A DNA stretch of 41,176 nt, taken from NCBI GenBank assembly GCA_964368455.1, contig CAYJAZ010000024.1:1-41176 (forward strand), given 5' to 3'. The notes beneath the pieces are model-generated. The model was not told the origin of the DNA. It was given only the letters and a program-made list of their open reading frames with translations, and did no database searches. This DNA comes from CAYJAZ01 sp964368455 (GTDB lineage Bacteria > Desulfobacterota > Desulfovibrionia > Desulfovibrionales > Desulfovibrionaceae). Numbering within the stretch: the first letter of the stretch is position 1; each line of letters opens with the position of its first letter. The position numbers and the translations under genes are program-made. This document shows, piece by piece, positions 8,687 to 17,000 of the stretch.

Positions 8687-11158
8687 ATGGCTATATTAAA
8701 TCTAGGACGTCCGCAAGAAAATGTGAGACAAGTTTTACCTATAGATAGCGAACACAATGAAATTGCTTTTGATTTTCCAATTGATGAGGCTTTATTTGAA
8801 AAAGCAGACAATAACTTAGAAATATCTTTTGAAGATGGTTCTCTCTTAGTTTTAGAAGATTTTTATACAAATTATTCTTCTGATAACATGCCAAACTTCT
8901 TGATAGAAGGTGATGAAGTAAGCGGTGAAGATTTTTTTGCTGCATTAGATTCTAGCCTCATGCCTGCAGCCGGCAATGAAACAGCAGCAGATGCTGTTCA
9001 AAATGAAGCACGTTTTGGCAATAACAGTGCAAATGACAATTTAGCGAATGGCATTGATGCTTTAGGCGATACACAAGGCGGTTCTGGCTACACAAGAGAA
9101 AATTTTGACGCAGACTTTTCTTCAGATAATACAGCTAACATTCCTCAATCACTTGCAACAGCTCCTACAAATCCTGAAGCCTTTGACCCTTCAAATCCAC
9201 CAGCTCCGCCTGTAGTGCAAGAGCCTGTTGATTATAACATTTCACTTATCTATGATCTTTCAGGCAGTATTGATGCACAAAAAGCCCAATCAATGCAAGA
9301 TAGTATAGAAAGCTATTTACAAAATCTTAAAGCTGATATTGATGCTGGTTCTGAAATTGTTCTTCAAGTTGTACGTTTTGCAACAAGTGCACAAGAACAA
9401 GGCACCTATACATTAACAAGTGAAAATTTCGATGCCACAATTGAAAGTATCATGACTGAAATCGAAAATTTCTATAATGGCACAACAAAGATTGATGTTT
9501 CTGACGACACAAATTACGAAGCAGCTATAAACCGTGTGATGGATTGGTATCAAGATTCCACACAAGCTGACGGTAAAGAGCACGACACTATGCCTCTTGA
9601 AAATGCACAAAGCAAGGTAGTGATGTTTACTGACGGCGAGCCTATTTTCTCTGTAGCAGAGAGTGTAAAAATCCATAATAAAGACATAGAAGTTGAAATT
9701 CCTACTGGTGCAACTGTTGGTGATTCTTGGACTGTGATGATAGATGGTGTTGAACACACTGCTACCTTGATTGAATACAAATCTAATAGCACAGGCCAAT
9801 ATGTTACACATCTACAATTATTTGAAGGCAGTGAAGTAGGACAAAACTATGTAGGTACAGCCTATGGTGTTCTTGGAAGTGCTGGCCTTGTTTCTGATTA
9901 TGGAATCGAAACAACAACAAAGGCTACAATGGACGCAATGGATCTATTGAAAGAAATACTTGGCGAAGACATGAACTTTACTTCTGTCGGCTTTGTTGAT
10001 GCAGATGCAACTGAAGGCAGAGAAGCCTTCTTTGAAGATGTGCTTTCACGTTTTGGCGATGCCTATGTTGTACGTACTGATGAAGCAGATTCACTCTTTA
10101 GCGATGGCGATTTTAATAGTGATAAGCTTGTTTCAAATTCTGCTATTGACGAAAACTTTTATGATGATGCAAGAAATGATGTTATTATTGGGGGCTTAAC
10201 AAAAGAGCAAGCAGAAAATTTAGCAAGATTGATGGGCAATGAAGACGATATGGTTACTGATTGGGCCAATCTCAACAACTCTTCTAGCTTTACCTATAAT
10301 TCACCTAATACTAATGATGCCTTGCTAGGTGGCGATGGCAATGACATTATTGCAGCTGAACATGGCAATGATGTAGTCTTTGGTGATGGTAATGCTCATT
10401 CCTTAGGTATACTTGCAGATGCGCTTGACTTGGATGCGAATGATTATAGTTATGAAGCTTTATCAACAAGCACTGACATGAATGCTGATATAGATGCTGT
10501 GCTCACACAGCTTTTAACTCTTGCAAAATCAGCGGACTTTGATGCTTTTGCATCATGGACTGAAAGTGCTTTAGAAAGCACTACTGACGGTAATGACGTC
10601 TTGTATGGTGAATTATATAACGATGCCTTGTTTGGTCTTGGTGGCAATGATGAACTTTATGGTGGACAGTATTCTGACATACTCTTAGGCGGATCTGGTA
10701 ATGATACACTTTATGGAGAAAGCGGTTCAGATATCCTTCATGGTGGTTCAGGCGATGATATGCTTGACGGCGGAACATATTCTGATGTCTTGTATGGCGG
10801 CGAAGGCAATGATACTTTGCAAGGTGGCACAGGTAGTGATATTCTTATTGGTGGCGAAGGTAATGATACTTTCTTCTTTGCTAAGGACGACTTTTCTACA
10901 AATGCTAAAGACGTGATAGAAGATTTTGAAAAAGGCGATATTTTAGATCTTTCTGCTTTCAAAGAGCAAGGTTTTACTATTTTGGCTAGACCTTCTACAA
11001 ATGATTCAAATGATGTTGCTATTGATATCACGCAAACAACAAGTGATGGTTCGGAAATAACACAGCATATTGTTATTGAAAACGACGGTACTGGCTTAAA
11101 CTCCCAAGACCTTATCGATGCGATTAATAATAGTGAAACAGGCCAAATTATGATTTAA
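8687..11158 (+). CDS. RTX-repeat type I-secreted protein with VWA domain
   Basis: This 823-residue acidic protein has several parts. Residues 1-110 form an N-terminal region (FEDGSLLVLEDFY…GEDFFAALDSSLMPAAG) typical of Desulfovibrio type I-secreted adhesins. A von Willebrand factor A domain follows with MIDAS residues D190-L-S-G-S and D316 (FTDGEP). Calcium-binding RTX nonapeptides (GGxGNDxL) run from about 545 to 730, and a C-terminal secretion region ends the protein. It is expected to leave the cell through a type I exporter and act in adhesion or aggregation. No exporter gene lies in the window. Transcription probably starts near 8470 and gives a leader of roughly 220 bases. The RTX and VWA calls are firm; the adhesive role is inferred. 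Confidence 0.9.
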   Translation: MAILNLGRPQENVRQVLPIDSEHNEIAFDFPIDEALFEKADNNLEISFEDGSLLVLEDFYTNYSSDNMPNFLIEGDEVSGEDFFAALDSSLMPAAGNETAADAVQNEARFGNNSANDNLANGIDALGDTQGGSGYTRENFDADFSSDNTANIPQSLATAPTNPEAFDPSNPPAPPVVQEPVDYNISLIYDLSGSIDAQKAQSMQDSIESYLQNLKADIDAGSEIVLQVVRFATSAQEQGTYTLTSENFDATIESIMTEIENFYNGTTKIDVSDDTNYEAAINRVMDWYQDSTQADGKEHDTMPLENAQSKVVMFTDGEPIFSVAESVKIHNKDIEVEIPTGATVGDSWTVMIDGVEHTATLIEYKSNSTGQYVTHLQLFEGSEVGQNYVGTAYGVLGSAGLVSDYGIETTTKATMDAMDLLKEILGEDMNFTSVGFVDADATEGREAFFEDVLSRFGDAYVVRTDEADSLFSDGDFNSDKLVSNSAIDENFYDDARNDVIIGGLTKEQAENLARLMGNEDDMVTDWANLNNSSSFTYNSPNTNDALLGGDGNDIIAAEHGNDVVFGDGNAHSLGILADALDLDANDYSYEALSTSTDMNADIDAVLTQLLTLAKSADFDAFASWTESALESTTDGNDVLYGELYNDALFGLGGNDELYGGQYSDILLGGSGNDTLYGESGSDILHGGSGDDMLDGGTYSDVLYGGEGNDTLQGGTGSDILIGGEGNDTFFFAKDDFSTNAKDVIEDFEKGDILDLSAFKEQGFTILARPSTNDSNDVAIDITQTTSDGSEITQHIVIENDGTGLNSQDLIDAINNSETGQIMI

Positions 11159-11167
11159 CTTTTTCAT

Positions 11168-11194
11168 AAAGGCGAGCCTAACTTGCCTTTTTAT
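11168..11194 (+). terminator. Terminator after the RTX gene
   Basis: The AAGGC/GCCTT stem, extended by AG/CT pairs, is followed by TTTAT just after the RTX stop codon. Confidence 0.6.
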
Positions 11195-11202
11195 AAAAAT
11201 AT

Positions 11203-11234
11203 AAAGCCCTTTTCTTTTCTAAGAAAAGGGCTTT
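11203..11234. terminator. Long hairpin between convergent RTX and transporter genes
   Basis: AAAGCCCTTTTCTT and AAGAAAAGGGCTTT form a perfect 14-bp stem around TTCT. The T-rich tail is on the minus-strand side, so it mainly serves the transporter gene ending at 11269. Confidence 0.8.
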
Positions 11235-11268
11235 AGCATATGTATTTATTTTTATTTTAAGAATAATT

Positions 11269-12804
11269 CTAGAAAAGCATTGTTGCTAATGGTACGCCAA
11301 TAATTGAAACAACAAGCACAACAACTAAAGAGTAAATAACTCCATACATAGCTGCGTCTTTCTTTGAAAGCCATGGATTACCAAAAACCATAGCAGCAAA
11401 AGGAGAGGCAGCAGGAGTTGCCAAACCAAAGAGCACTGTGAATATAAATAAAGCCAAAAGAGGGCCTGAGCTAAAACCATAAGCATTTGCGATTGAAGCA
11501 AGCACAGGAGCAAAGATAAGACCTGCCACAACAGAGTTGAAGAAGTTTGTCACAACAATAGCAACCACAGCGCCAGCAATGCAAAGCATTGCAAAACCGA
11601 GACCATCAAAGTAAGAACTTAGGGCATATTCTAAAAAGAGTGAAATATTTGTCTGTGGTGCATTCACAGCATTACCAAATAAAAAGGCAGCAGCAATAAG
11701 TAAGAAAACTGACCATGGGAAAGCCCTACTTGTTTGTGTGATGTCTGCAAGAGGTTCGCCCTTGAATCTAATAAAGCCAAGCAAGAAAACAGTAGCAACA
11801 ATACCACCTAAAAGGTTTTGTTGAATAAAGTTTGCAATGGCTGTGCCCTTTGGTAAGAAGGAAGGAGCAAGCATATAGAATACATAGAAAGAAAAGAGCA
11901 CAATTATGCCTTTTTGCTTCCATGTCATAGGCGGAAGAGGATTTTTATTTAAGATATTTACATCTAATTTTTCAAGCGGGCTTACATCAACTCTAAAAAC
12001 GAATCTCATTAAAAAGAGTATCAATAAAAGAACAACCATAGATAAAGCTATACCAAAAATAAAATAACTACCGTAAGAAAGAGGAACTATATTTAATGAA
12101 GGATTTGCTTCTGCTATTGCATAAAGGCCTGAAAGTATATAGAAAGCTCCATTTTTAACAGAGTCACTACAAAAAGCACAAAGTATCATTGCTATACTTC
12201 CGACAATAAGAGCCGAAACATATTTATCGCCTTTTTTATAGCCCACTTCTTCAAAAATAACATACAATGCTGACCACATAAGAAATACTGATGAAATTTG
12301 ATCAAAAAAGGCAATAAGATAGGAAGTAAGCAAGATTGAAGCTGTGAGCACCCATGGCCTACCTTGGCAAAGTCTATGTGTCATAAGATAACGAGCTAAG
12401 TAAATAGCTACATTTGCATGAATCAGGGCTCCTACAAAGATAAAGGCACAGAAAATCTGTACTGTCATAGGGTTTCCTAAAAAATCTCTCATAACAATTG
12501 GCATAGGAGCAAATGAACTTATACCGAGCATGAAAAGCCCTAAGAAACAAGGCCAAACAACATCAACAAAGGTCCAAAGATAGATCATACCTAAGAAAAT
12601 AGCTAGCACAGTCATGCCAATTTCAGAAACAGCAAGATGTACAATTCCATCTACAGCAGTAAAACCACTTTTAAGTAGTTTTGGTGTTTCGGCCACGTCT
12701 ATGCTTAAAGGCGTAATATATCGCCCAAAAATCATGATGCATATACCAATAATGGTATGAATTATTCCAGAAATTGAAAAAGCAGATACATTATCGTTCT
12801 TCAT
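11269..12804 (-). CDS. Membrane transporter of the ion-transporter superfamily (DASS/SLC13-like)
   Basis: This 511-residue very hydrophobic protein has around 12 predicted membrane segments and two similar halves, as in the divalent anion:sodium symporter group. Features include the loop LTSYLIAFFDQISSVFLMWSALY in the first half and FGLATPAASPFAAMVFGNP in the second, at places where DASS proteins carry substrate- and sodium-binding loops. The canonical SNT motifs are not obvious, so a dicarboxylate, sulfate or other anion substrate cannot be chosen. The ATG is preceded by GGAG at good spacing. It is divergent from mobA across a 329-base interval with a Crp-type dyad, which suggests nutrient- or redox-responsive control. 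Confidence 0.7.
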   Translation of the reverse strand: MKNDNVSAFSISGIIHTIIGICIMIFGRYITPLSIDVAETPKLLKSGFTAVDGIVHLAVSEIGMTVLAIFLGMIYLWTFVDVVWPCFLGLFMLGISSFAPMPIVMRDFLGNPMTVQIFCAFIFVGALIHANVAIYLARYLMTHRLCQGRPWVLTASILLTSYLIAFFDQISSVFLMWSALYVIFEEVGYKKGDKYVSALIVGSIAMILCAFCSDSVKNGAFYILSGLYAIAEANPSLNIVPLSYGSYFIFGIALSMVVLLLILFLMRFVFRVDVSPLEKLDVNILNKNPLPPMTWKQKGIIVLFSFYVFYMLAPSFLPKGTAIANFIQQNLLGGIVATVFLLGFIRFKGEPLADITQTSRAFPWSVFLLIAAAFLFGNAVNAPQTNISLFLEYALSSYFDGLGFAMLCIAGAVVAIVVTNFFNSVVAGLIFAPVLASIANAYGFSSGPLLALFIFTVLFGLATPAASPFAAMVFGNPWLSKKDAAMYGVIYSLVVVLVVSIIGVPLATMLF

Positions 12805-12925
12805 ACATACTCCAAAAAATTTAAATTTTCAAAAAATGTGTAAATGCCACAAAGCAAATACAAAAACTTTGATTGTTGTTTTTTTCACAAGAACACTTAT
12901 TCTATAACACTAAACTCTGTAATTA

Positions 12926-12945
12926 AATGTAACGCATGTTACATT
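12926..12945. promoter_or_regulatory. Crp-family operator candidate AATGTAAC-GCAT-GTTACATT
   Basis: The 8-base arms are perfect. Read as TGTAA-N6-TTACA it has exactly Crp-family geometry. It lies centrally in the 12805-13133 interval between the divergent transporter and mobA genes, about 120 bases upstream of the transporter start. I see nothing else that I can name in that interval. Confidence 0.55.
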
Positions 12946-13133
12946 ATTGAAAATATTTTTTACTATTAAGCATTAAAATAAATCTTCAAAGATGTTTTCT
13001 TATGCTTATCTTCTCTATCTTTAATCTTGCATTAAAGCCTAGATGCATATAAAATATAATTATAATAAAGATTTTGTGTCACCTACTTCGCTCAATGTTT
13101 TTTTAATCACTTTCTAAAAAAAGTGCGGATTAT

Positions 13134-13775
13134 ATGTTTGAAACTCATTCTTTGGCAAAAAATCAAAAAAATGAAGCTCTGCAACAAGTCAATGGCATCA
13201 TACTTGCTGGTGGTTTATCTACTCGCTTTTCTTCTTGCAAATCAAAGATAAAAATAAAAGAAGAAAGTCTTTTAGAAAGAAATTATAACCTTCTGCAAAA
13301 ATATTGCGATAAAGTTTTAGTTTCATGTAAAGAAAACACAATGATCAGCCCTTATCCCTGCCTTTATGACAATGCCAAAAAACATGCACCCATTTTTGGA
13401 ATATATGCTGCTCTAGAACATTATAAAAGTGCTGTGATGGTGATTTCTTGTGATCTTCCCTTTATCAGCGAAAAAGAATTATCAGTTCTTCTAGAGGCAA
13501 GAAATAAAGCATATTTAAACGAAAACACTTATATGACAACCTTTAGAAAAATCGGCACTGATTATATTGAAGCCTTAGTTGCAATTTATGAATATAGATG
13601 TAAAGATTTACTTAAAAATTCTATTGATAATGATTTCTACGCCTTATGGCGTATTATTCCGGAAAAACTTCGAAATGAAATTCCCTCTTCAAATGAAGAA
13701 CCTTTTTTCAATATCAATTATCAAGACGATTTAGCTTATGTTGAAAAAACTTTAGAGCAATTTCAAAAGGCTTGA
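13134..13775 (+). CDS. mobA: Molybdenum cofactor guanylyltransferase-like protein (MobA family)
   Basis: This 213-residue nucleotidyltransferase carries the signature ILAGGLSTRF near residue 23, followed by a lysine-rich loop, the metal-binding CDLPF, and a C-terminal FFNINYQDDL that corresponds to the NVNTPEDL motif of MobA. MobA joins GMP to molybdopterin to make the bis-MGD cofactor of anaerobic oxidoreductases. The usual second motif (MGxDKALL) is degraded to CKSKIKIKEESLLER, so activity on another nucleotide sugar or cofactor cannot be excluded. The start at 13134 has no strong Shine-Dalgarno; the first ~17 residues may not be translated. It is a single gene with a terminator after it. 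Confidence 0.75.
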   Translation: MFETHSLAKNQKNEALQQVNGIILAGGLSTRFSSCKSKIKIKEESLLERNYNLLQKYCDKVLVSCKENTMISPYPCLYDNAKKHAPIFGIYAALEHYKSAVMVISCDLPFISEKELSVLLEARNKAYLNENTYMTTFRKIGTDYIEALVAIYEYRCKDLLKNSIDNDFYALWRIIPEKLRNEIPSSNEEPFFNINYQDDLAYVEKTLEQFQKA

Positions 13776-13863
13776 ACCAACTCTACAACTAAATTATATA
13801 TCAAAAAGCAAATTATGAGATGAGTATATAATAAATTTCACAAACAAAAAAAATTTAATATAA

Positions 13864-13906
13864 AAAACTCTCAAAGCTCCATTAAGAACATTTGAGAGTT
13901 TTTTCT
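13864..13906. terminator. Bidirectional terminator between mobA and the chemoreceptor
   Basis: AAAACTCTCAAA and TTTGAGAGTTTT form a stem with an A-run before and a T-run after, suitable for both convergent genes. Confidence 0.85.
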
Positions 13907-13925
13907 TTATCGTAATTGTTATTTT

Positions 13926-16040
13926 TTAACTTTTTCTCAATTTTTCCACAGCATCTGAAAGATCTTTTGCCACATTGAAAAGTTCATTTACAGCCGCTTC
14001 TGCTCTTTCATCAACAGCATTAACGTCTGTTGCGGCAGCAATCATTTGATCTGTATTTTGTTTAATTTCTACTGAAGTAGAGGCTTGTTCTTCACTTGCA
14101 GAAGCAATAGAACGAATTTCACTTGCTGTATTATCCGCTAAATCTTCAATGTTTAGAAGCGACTCAGAAGCTTTTTCCACAACTTCGCCTGATTTTGAAA
14201 TAAATTCTGCAGCATTTCTCATTGCATTCATATTCGAGAGTGTACCCTCTTGAATAGTGATAATCGCCATATTAACTTGTTTAGTAGCTTCCATTGTTTT
14301 TTCAGCAAGTTTTCTTACTTCATCTGCAACAACAGCAAAACCACGGCCTGCCTCTCCAGCTCTTGCAGCTTCAATAGCAGCATTGAGAGCAAGCAAGTTT
14401 GTTTGATCAGCTATATCTGTGATGACATTCATAATAACATCAATAGATTCAGCCTGTGCACCTAAAGCTTCAAGGCCCTCACGCATAGCCAAACTTTGTT
14501 TTTCAATTTCAAGCATATTCTTGCTCACATCAACCATAAGCAAGCGGCCTTTTTGTGCTTCTTCATAAGTATTTGTTGCGAGATGAGAAGTTCTTGTAGA
14601 ACTTGAAGCAACTTCTGCTACAACTGTATTCATTTCATTCACAGCTGATGCAATATGATTAATCCTACCCTTTTGAGCGTCTGTAAGTTCTTGTGATGCT
14701 TCAACTTCATGAATAAGAGTTTGTGTTGCATCGTTTAATTTGTCTACAACAAAACCTATTTCTTCAGCCGCCTGTAAAACACCTTCACGTCTTGCTTGTT
14801 CTGCTTGAAGTTTTGCTTGTTCTGCTTCTGCAAGGGCTTGGGCAGACTGTTCTAGAGCTTTTTCAGCTTCTTTGATCTTATTATTTGCAGTATTTATAAG
14901 TTCAACTAATTTTGCAACCATCTCCAATAAAGAAATATGTAAGATTTCTAATTCGCCTTTAAAAGCTTTTGAATCTGTAGGAATTGCATCAAGATTTCCA
15001 TTTGCAACTTCTTTTGCAGAATTTGCTAATATTTCAACAGGTTTTGCTATTGAACGAGAGATTATAACAGCAACAATAATTAAGAGAATAACAATACCTA
15101 TGCTAGCAATTAAAATTCTTGTCGCTATATTTAAAGCATCGCTAAAGACTTCTGCCTCTTCTTGAAGCATGATATATGTCCAGCCATTACTTGCTTTAAA
15201 TACATTTGTAAGCCAAACTTTCTCGTCTAAAGTTATAGTAATCACCTCTTCACTATTTGAAGTTGATGTTATAACTTTTTGCAATTGTGAAACTTCATTT
15301 GCAGGAAGTTCACTCAATTTTTTACCAATCCAAATATCATTACCACTTGCATGTGCCGGATCAGAAATAATTTGGCCATATGAATTAAAAATCATCATAT
15401 AACCTGTTTCACCAACTCTTACACTATTTACTTCTTTGTTAATAGTATCTAAAGTTATATCAATACCCAATACCCCTTGTACAGTTCTATGATTATCAAA
15501 TACAGGAGTAGCAATTGTTGTCACAACACCAGAATCGTCTACAGAAAGATATGCCTCTGTAATTATAGTTTTTTTATCACGTACAGTGTCAATATACCAT
15601 GGGCGACTTGTTGGATCATAACCTGCAGGCAATGAACTATCAGGACTTTGTAAAAAACCGCCTTCACTATTAGAAAGATAGACAAAGGTATAAGATTTAA
15701 AATGTTCTCTTAATTGCGTAAATTGTCTATATACATCTTGCGATGAAGGAGGTAATTTTGTATAATCTGAGGTTGTTTCAGGGGAGTTTACAAAGTTTTC
15801 TATATGATAAAGATTTTCTTTAACATCAGCATTTCCAGCTTGAATTTCTATATTTGCAATTGCTGTATCAAAAAAGAGATTCACATAAGAACTCATTCTT
15901 TCAAGTTGTGCTTTACTGTTGATAGAGAAATTCTCTGTCAAAGTATCTTTCACTTCATACGAAACAATTGTTGTCAAAGCTCCAACAGAAAAAATTACTG
16001 CAAAAACTATGGATAATATAATTTTTGTTCCTATACGCAT
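13926..16040 (-). CDS. Methyl-accepting chemotaxis protein with dCache sensor domain
   Basis: This chemoreceptor has 704 residues from ATG 16040, chosen because GAGGG lies four bases upstream; an upstream in-frame start at 16091 lacks such a site. The order is a membrane segment (residues 5-25), a periplasmic double-Cache domain (around DPTSRPWYIDTVRDKK, then IATPVFDNHRTVQGVLGIDI), a second membrane segment (near 310-330), HAMP, an Ala/Glu-rich coiled coil, and the cytoplasmic signalling domain with the DQTNLLALNAAIEAARAGEA tip. dCache domains of this type commonly bind amino acids or organic acids; the ligand is unknown. No C-terminal pentapeptide is present. A FliA-like promoter lies 67 bases upstream of the start. 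Confidence 0.94.
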   Translation of the reverse strand: MRIGTKIILSIVFAVIFSVGALTTIVSYEVKDTLTENFSINSKAQLERMSSYVNLFFDTAIANIEIQAGNADVKENLYHIENFVNSPETTSDYTKLPPSSQDVYRQFTQLREHFKSYTFVYLSNSEGGFLQSPDSSLPAGYDPTSRPWYIDTVRDKKTIITEAYLSVDDSGVVTTIATPVFDNHRTVQGVLGIDITLDTINKEVNSVRVGETGYMMIFNSYGQIISDPAHASGNDIWIGKKLSELPANEVSQLQKVITSTSNSEEVITITLDEKVWLTNVFKASNGWTYIMLQEEAEVFSDALNIATRILIASIGIVILLIIVAVIISRSIAKPVEILANSAKEVANGNLDAIPTDSKAFKGELEILHISLLEMVAKLVELINTANNKIKEAEKALEQSAQALAEAEQAKLQAEQARREGVLQAAEEIGFVVDKLNDATQTLIHEVEASQELTDAQKGRINHIASAVNEMNTVVAEVASSSTRTSHLATNTYEEAQKGRLLMVDVSKNMLEIEKQSLAMREGLEALGAQAESIDVIMNVITDIADQTNLLALNAAIEAARAGEAGRGFAVVADEVRKLAEKTMEATKQVNMAIITIQEGTLSNMNAMRNAAEFISKSGEVVEKASESLLNIEDLADNTASEIRSIASASEEQASTSVEIKQNTDQMIAAATDVNAVDERAEAAVNELFNVAKDLSDAVEKLRKS

Positions 16041-16106
16041 AATACCCTCGATTACTTTTATTGAGAATTTGATTGTAAACATAATAAACAAATAGACTCT
16101 TCTTTT

Positions 16107-16133
16107 TTATCGGATTAATTTCCTTTATCATTA
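16107..16133 (-). promoter_or_regulatory. FliA (sigma-28)-like promoter of the dCache chemoreceptor
   Basis: On the minus strand this reads TAAT-N15-TCCGATAA, close to the flagellar sigma-28 consensus TAAA-N15-GCCGATAA. It has the same -35 and spacing as the site at 22720-22746. The gene-free interval 16041-16502 otherwise holds only this and the sigma-54 site at 16424. Confidence 0.55.
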
Positions 16134-16423
16134 GAAGAAAACAATTAAAAAAAGCTTTTTTAAAGGCCATAAAGCATATATTAATTCTATCTTATCCAGA
16201 GCTTTAGTTGACTTTTTGTCTTTTTTAAGATAGCATGAAATACAATTATAGCTATTATATTCTGAACTTTTAGCAATAAAACATCCTCTTTCTTTGCCGC
16301 ATCAATCATACATATACTATTTTATGACAACTTTGTTGGCATTATTTAATTAATAAATAAAATCAAAGAAATAAAAAATTCTAACATTCCAATATAACAA
16401 TATATTTTTCTTTTTCTGAATTT

Positions 16424-16439
16424 TGGTATAAATTTTGCT
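16424..16439 (+). promoter_or_regulatory. Sigma-54 promoter of the chaperone/effector operon
   Basis: TGGTATAAATTTTGCT has the invariant GG (16425-16426) and GC (16437-16438) 12 bases apart, as in TGGCACG-N4-TTGCA. It lies 63 bases before the chaperone start codon. The -24 half is weaker (GGTA for GGCA) than in the other three sites. Confidence 0.65.
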
Positions 16440-16502
16440 TTTGTAAATAAAGAGGCAAAAGAATGTATATATTCTCACTATAAAACATATAAAGGAAAAA
16501 TT

Positions 16503-16970
16503 ATGAGTAGAAATGTAACAAATGATTTGCTCAATGAGCTAGGAAAGACTATAAATATCAAAGATTTAGCTTTAAACGAATTTGATGTTCTTGAATTTAT
16601 GCTCGAAGACAAAGTTGGTGTTTTCATCAACTATGAAGCAGAATTAAATTCTCTTGTCCTCAATTTTGTGCTTGGTCACATTGCTGAAACTAAGGAAGCA
16701 AATGATCTTATGTATGAAATGCTTTGTGGTAATTATATGTGGGAAATTTCTGCTAGCGGACATCTTGCAATTGATAAAGAAAGCGATCTTGCCTGCCTCA
16801 ATAAATTATATATGCTACCTACTGAAATAAACGAAAATGAAATCTATGAATTTATTCAACTTTTCTCTTCTTTATACGGTGCTGCTTCTTATTGGGCTGA
16901 CAAAATTCAAAATATTGCCCTTACAGAAAAAGAAGAAAATTTTGATAGAAACACAATGATTAGCGTATAA
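16503..16970 (+). CDS. Type III secretion chaperone, CesT/SycE-like
   Basis: This 155-residue small acidic protein has the CesT fold pattern: an N-terminal helix NDLLNELGKTINIKDLAL, strands DVLEFMLEDKVGVFINYEAELNSLVLNFVLGHI, the NYMWEISASGHLAID strand pair that matches the N-x-x-T-G-G-x-L-A-L region of the family, and a long C-terminal helix ending YWADKIQNI. Such chaperones act as cytosolic dimers that hold the N terminus of one effector and deliver it to a type III export gate. Shine-Dalgarno AAGGA precedes the ATG. The next gene starts 30 bases downstream on the same strand and encodes a very large protein, the usual chaperone-effector arrangement. No injectisome genes are in the window. 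Family good; cargo inferred from position. Confidence 0.78.
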   Translation: MSRNVTNDLLNELGKTINIKDLALNEFDVLEFMLEDKVGVFINYEAELNSLVLNFVLGHIAETKEANDLMYEMLCGNYMWEISASGHLAIDKESDLACLNKLYMLPTEINENEIYEFIQLFSSLYGAASYWADKIQNIALTEKEENFDRNTMISV

Positions 16971-17000
16971 TTACAAGTAATTATATATATTGGAGTTATT

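Noticed and set aside
16121..16150. Sigma-54 promoter on the minus strand before the dCache chemoreceptor
   Set aside because: GC and CC doublets occur near 16155-16170, but the spacing is 13 rather than 12 and the flanks do not fit; the FliA-like site is the better call.
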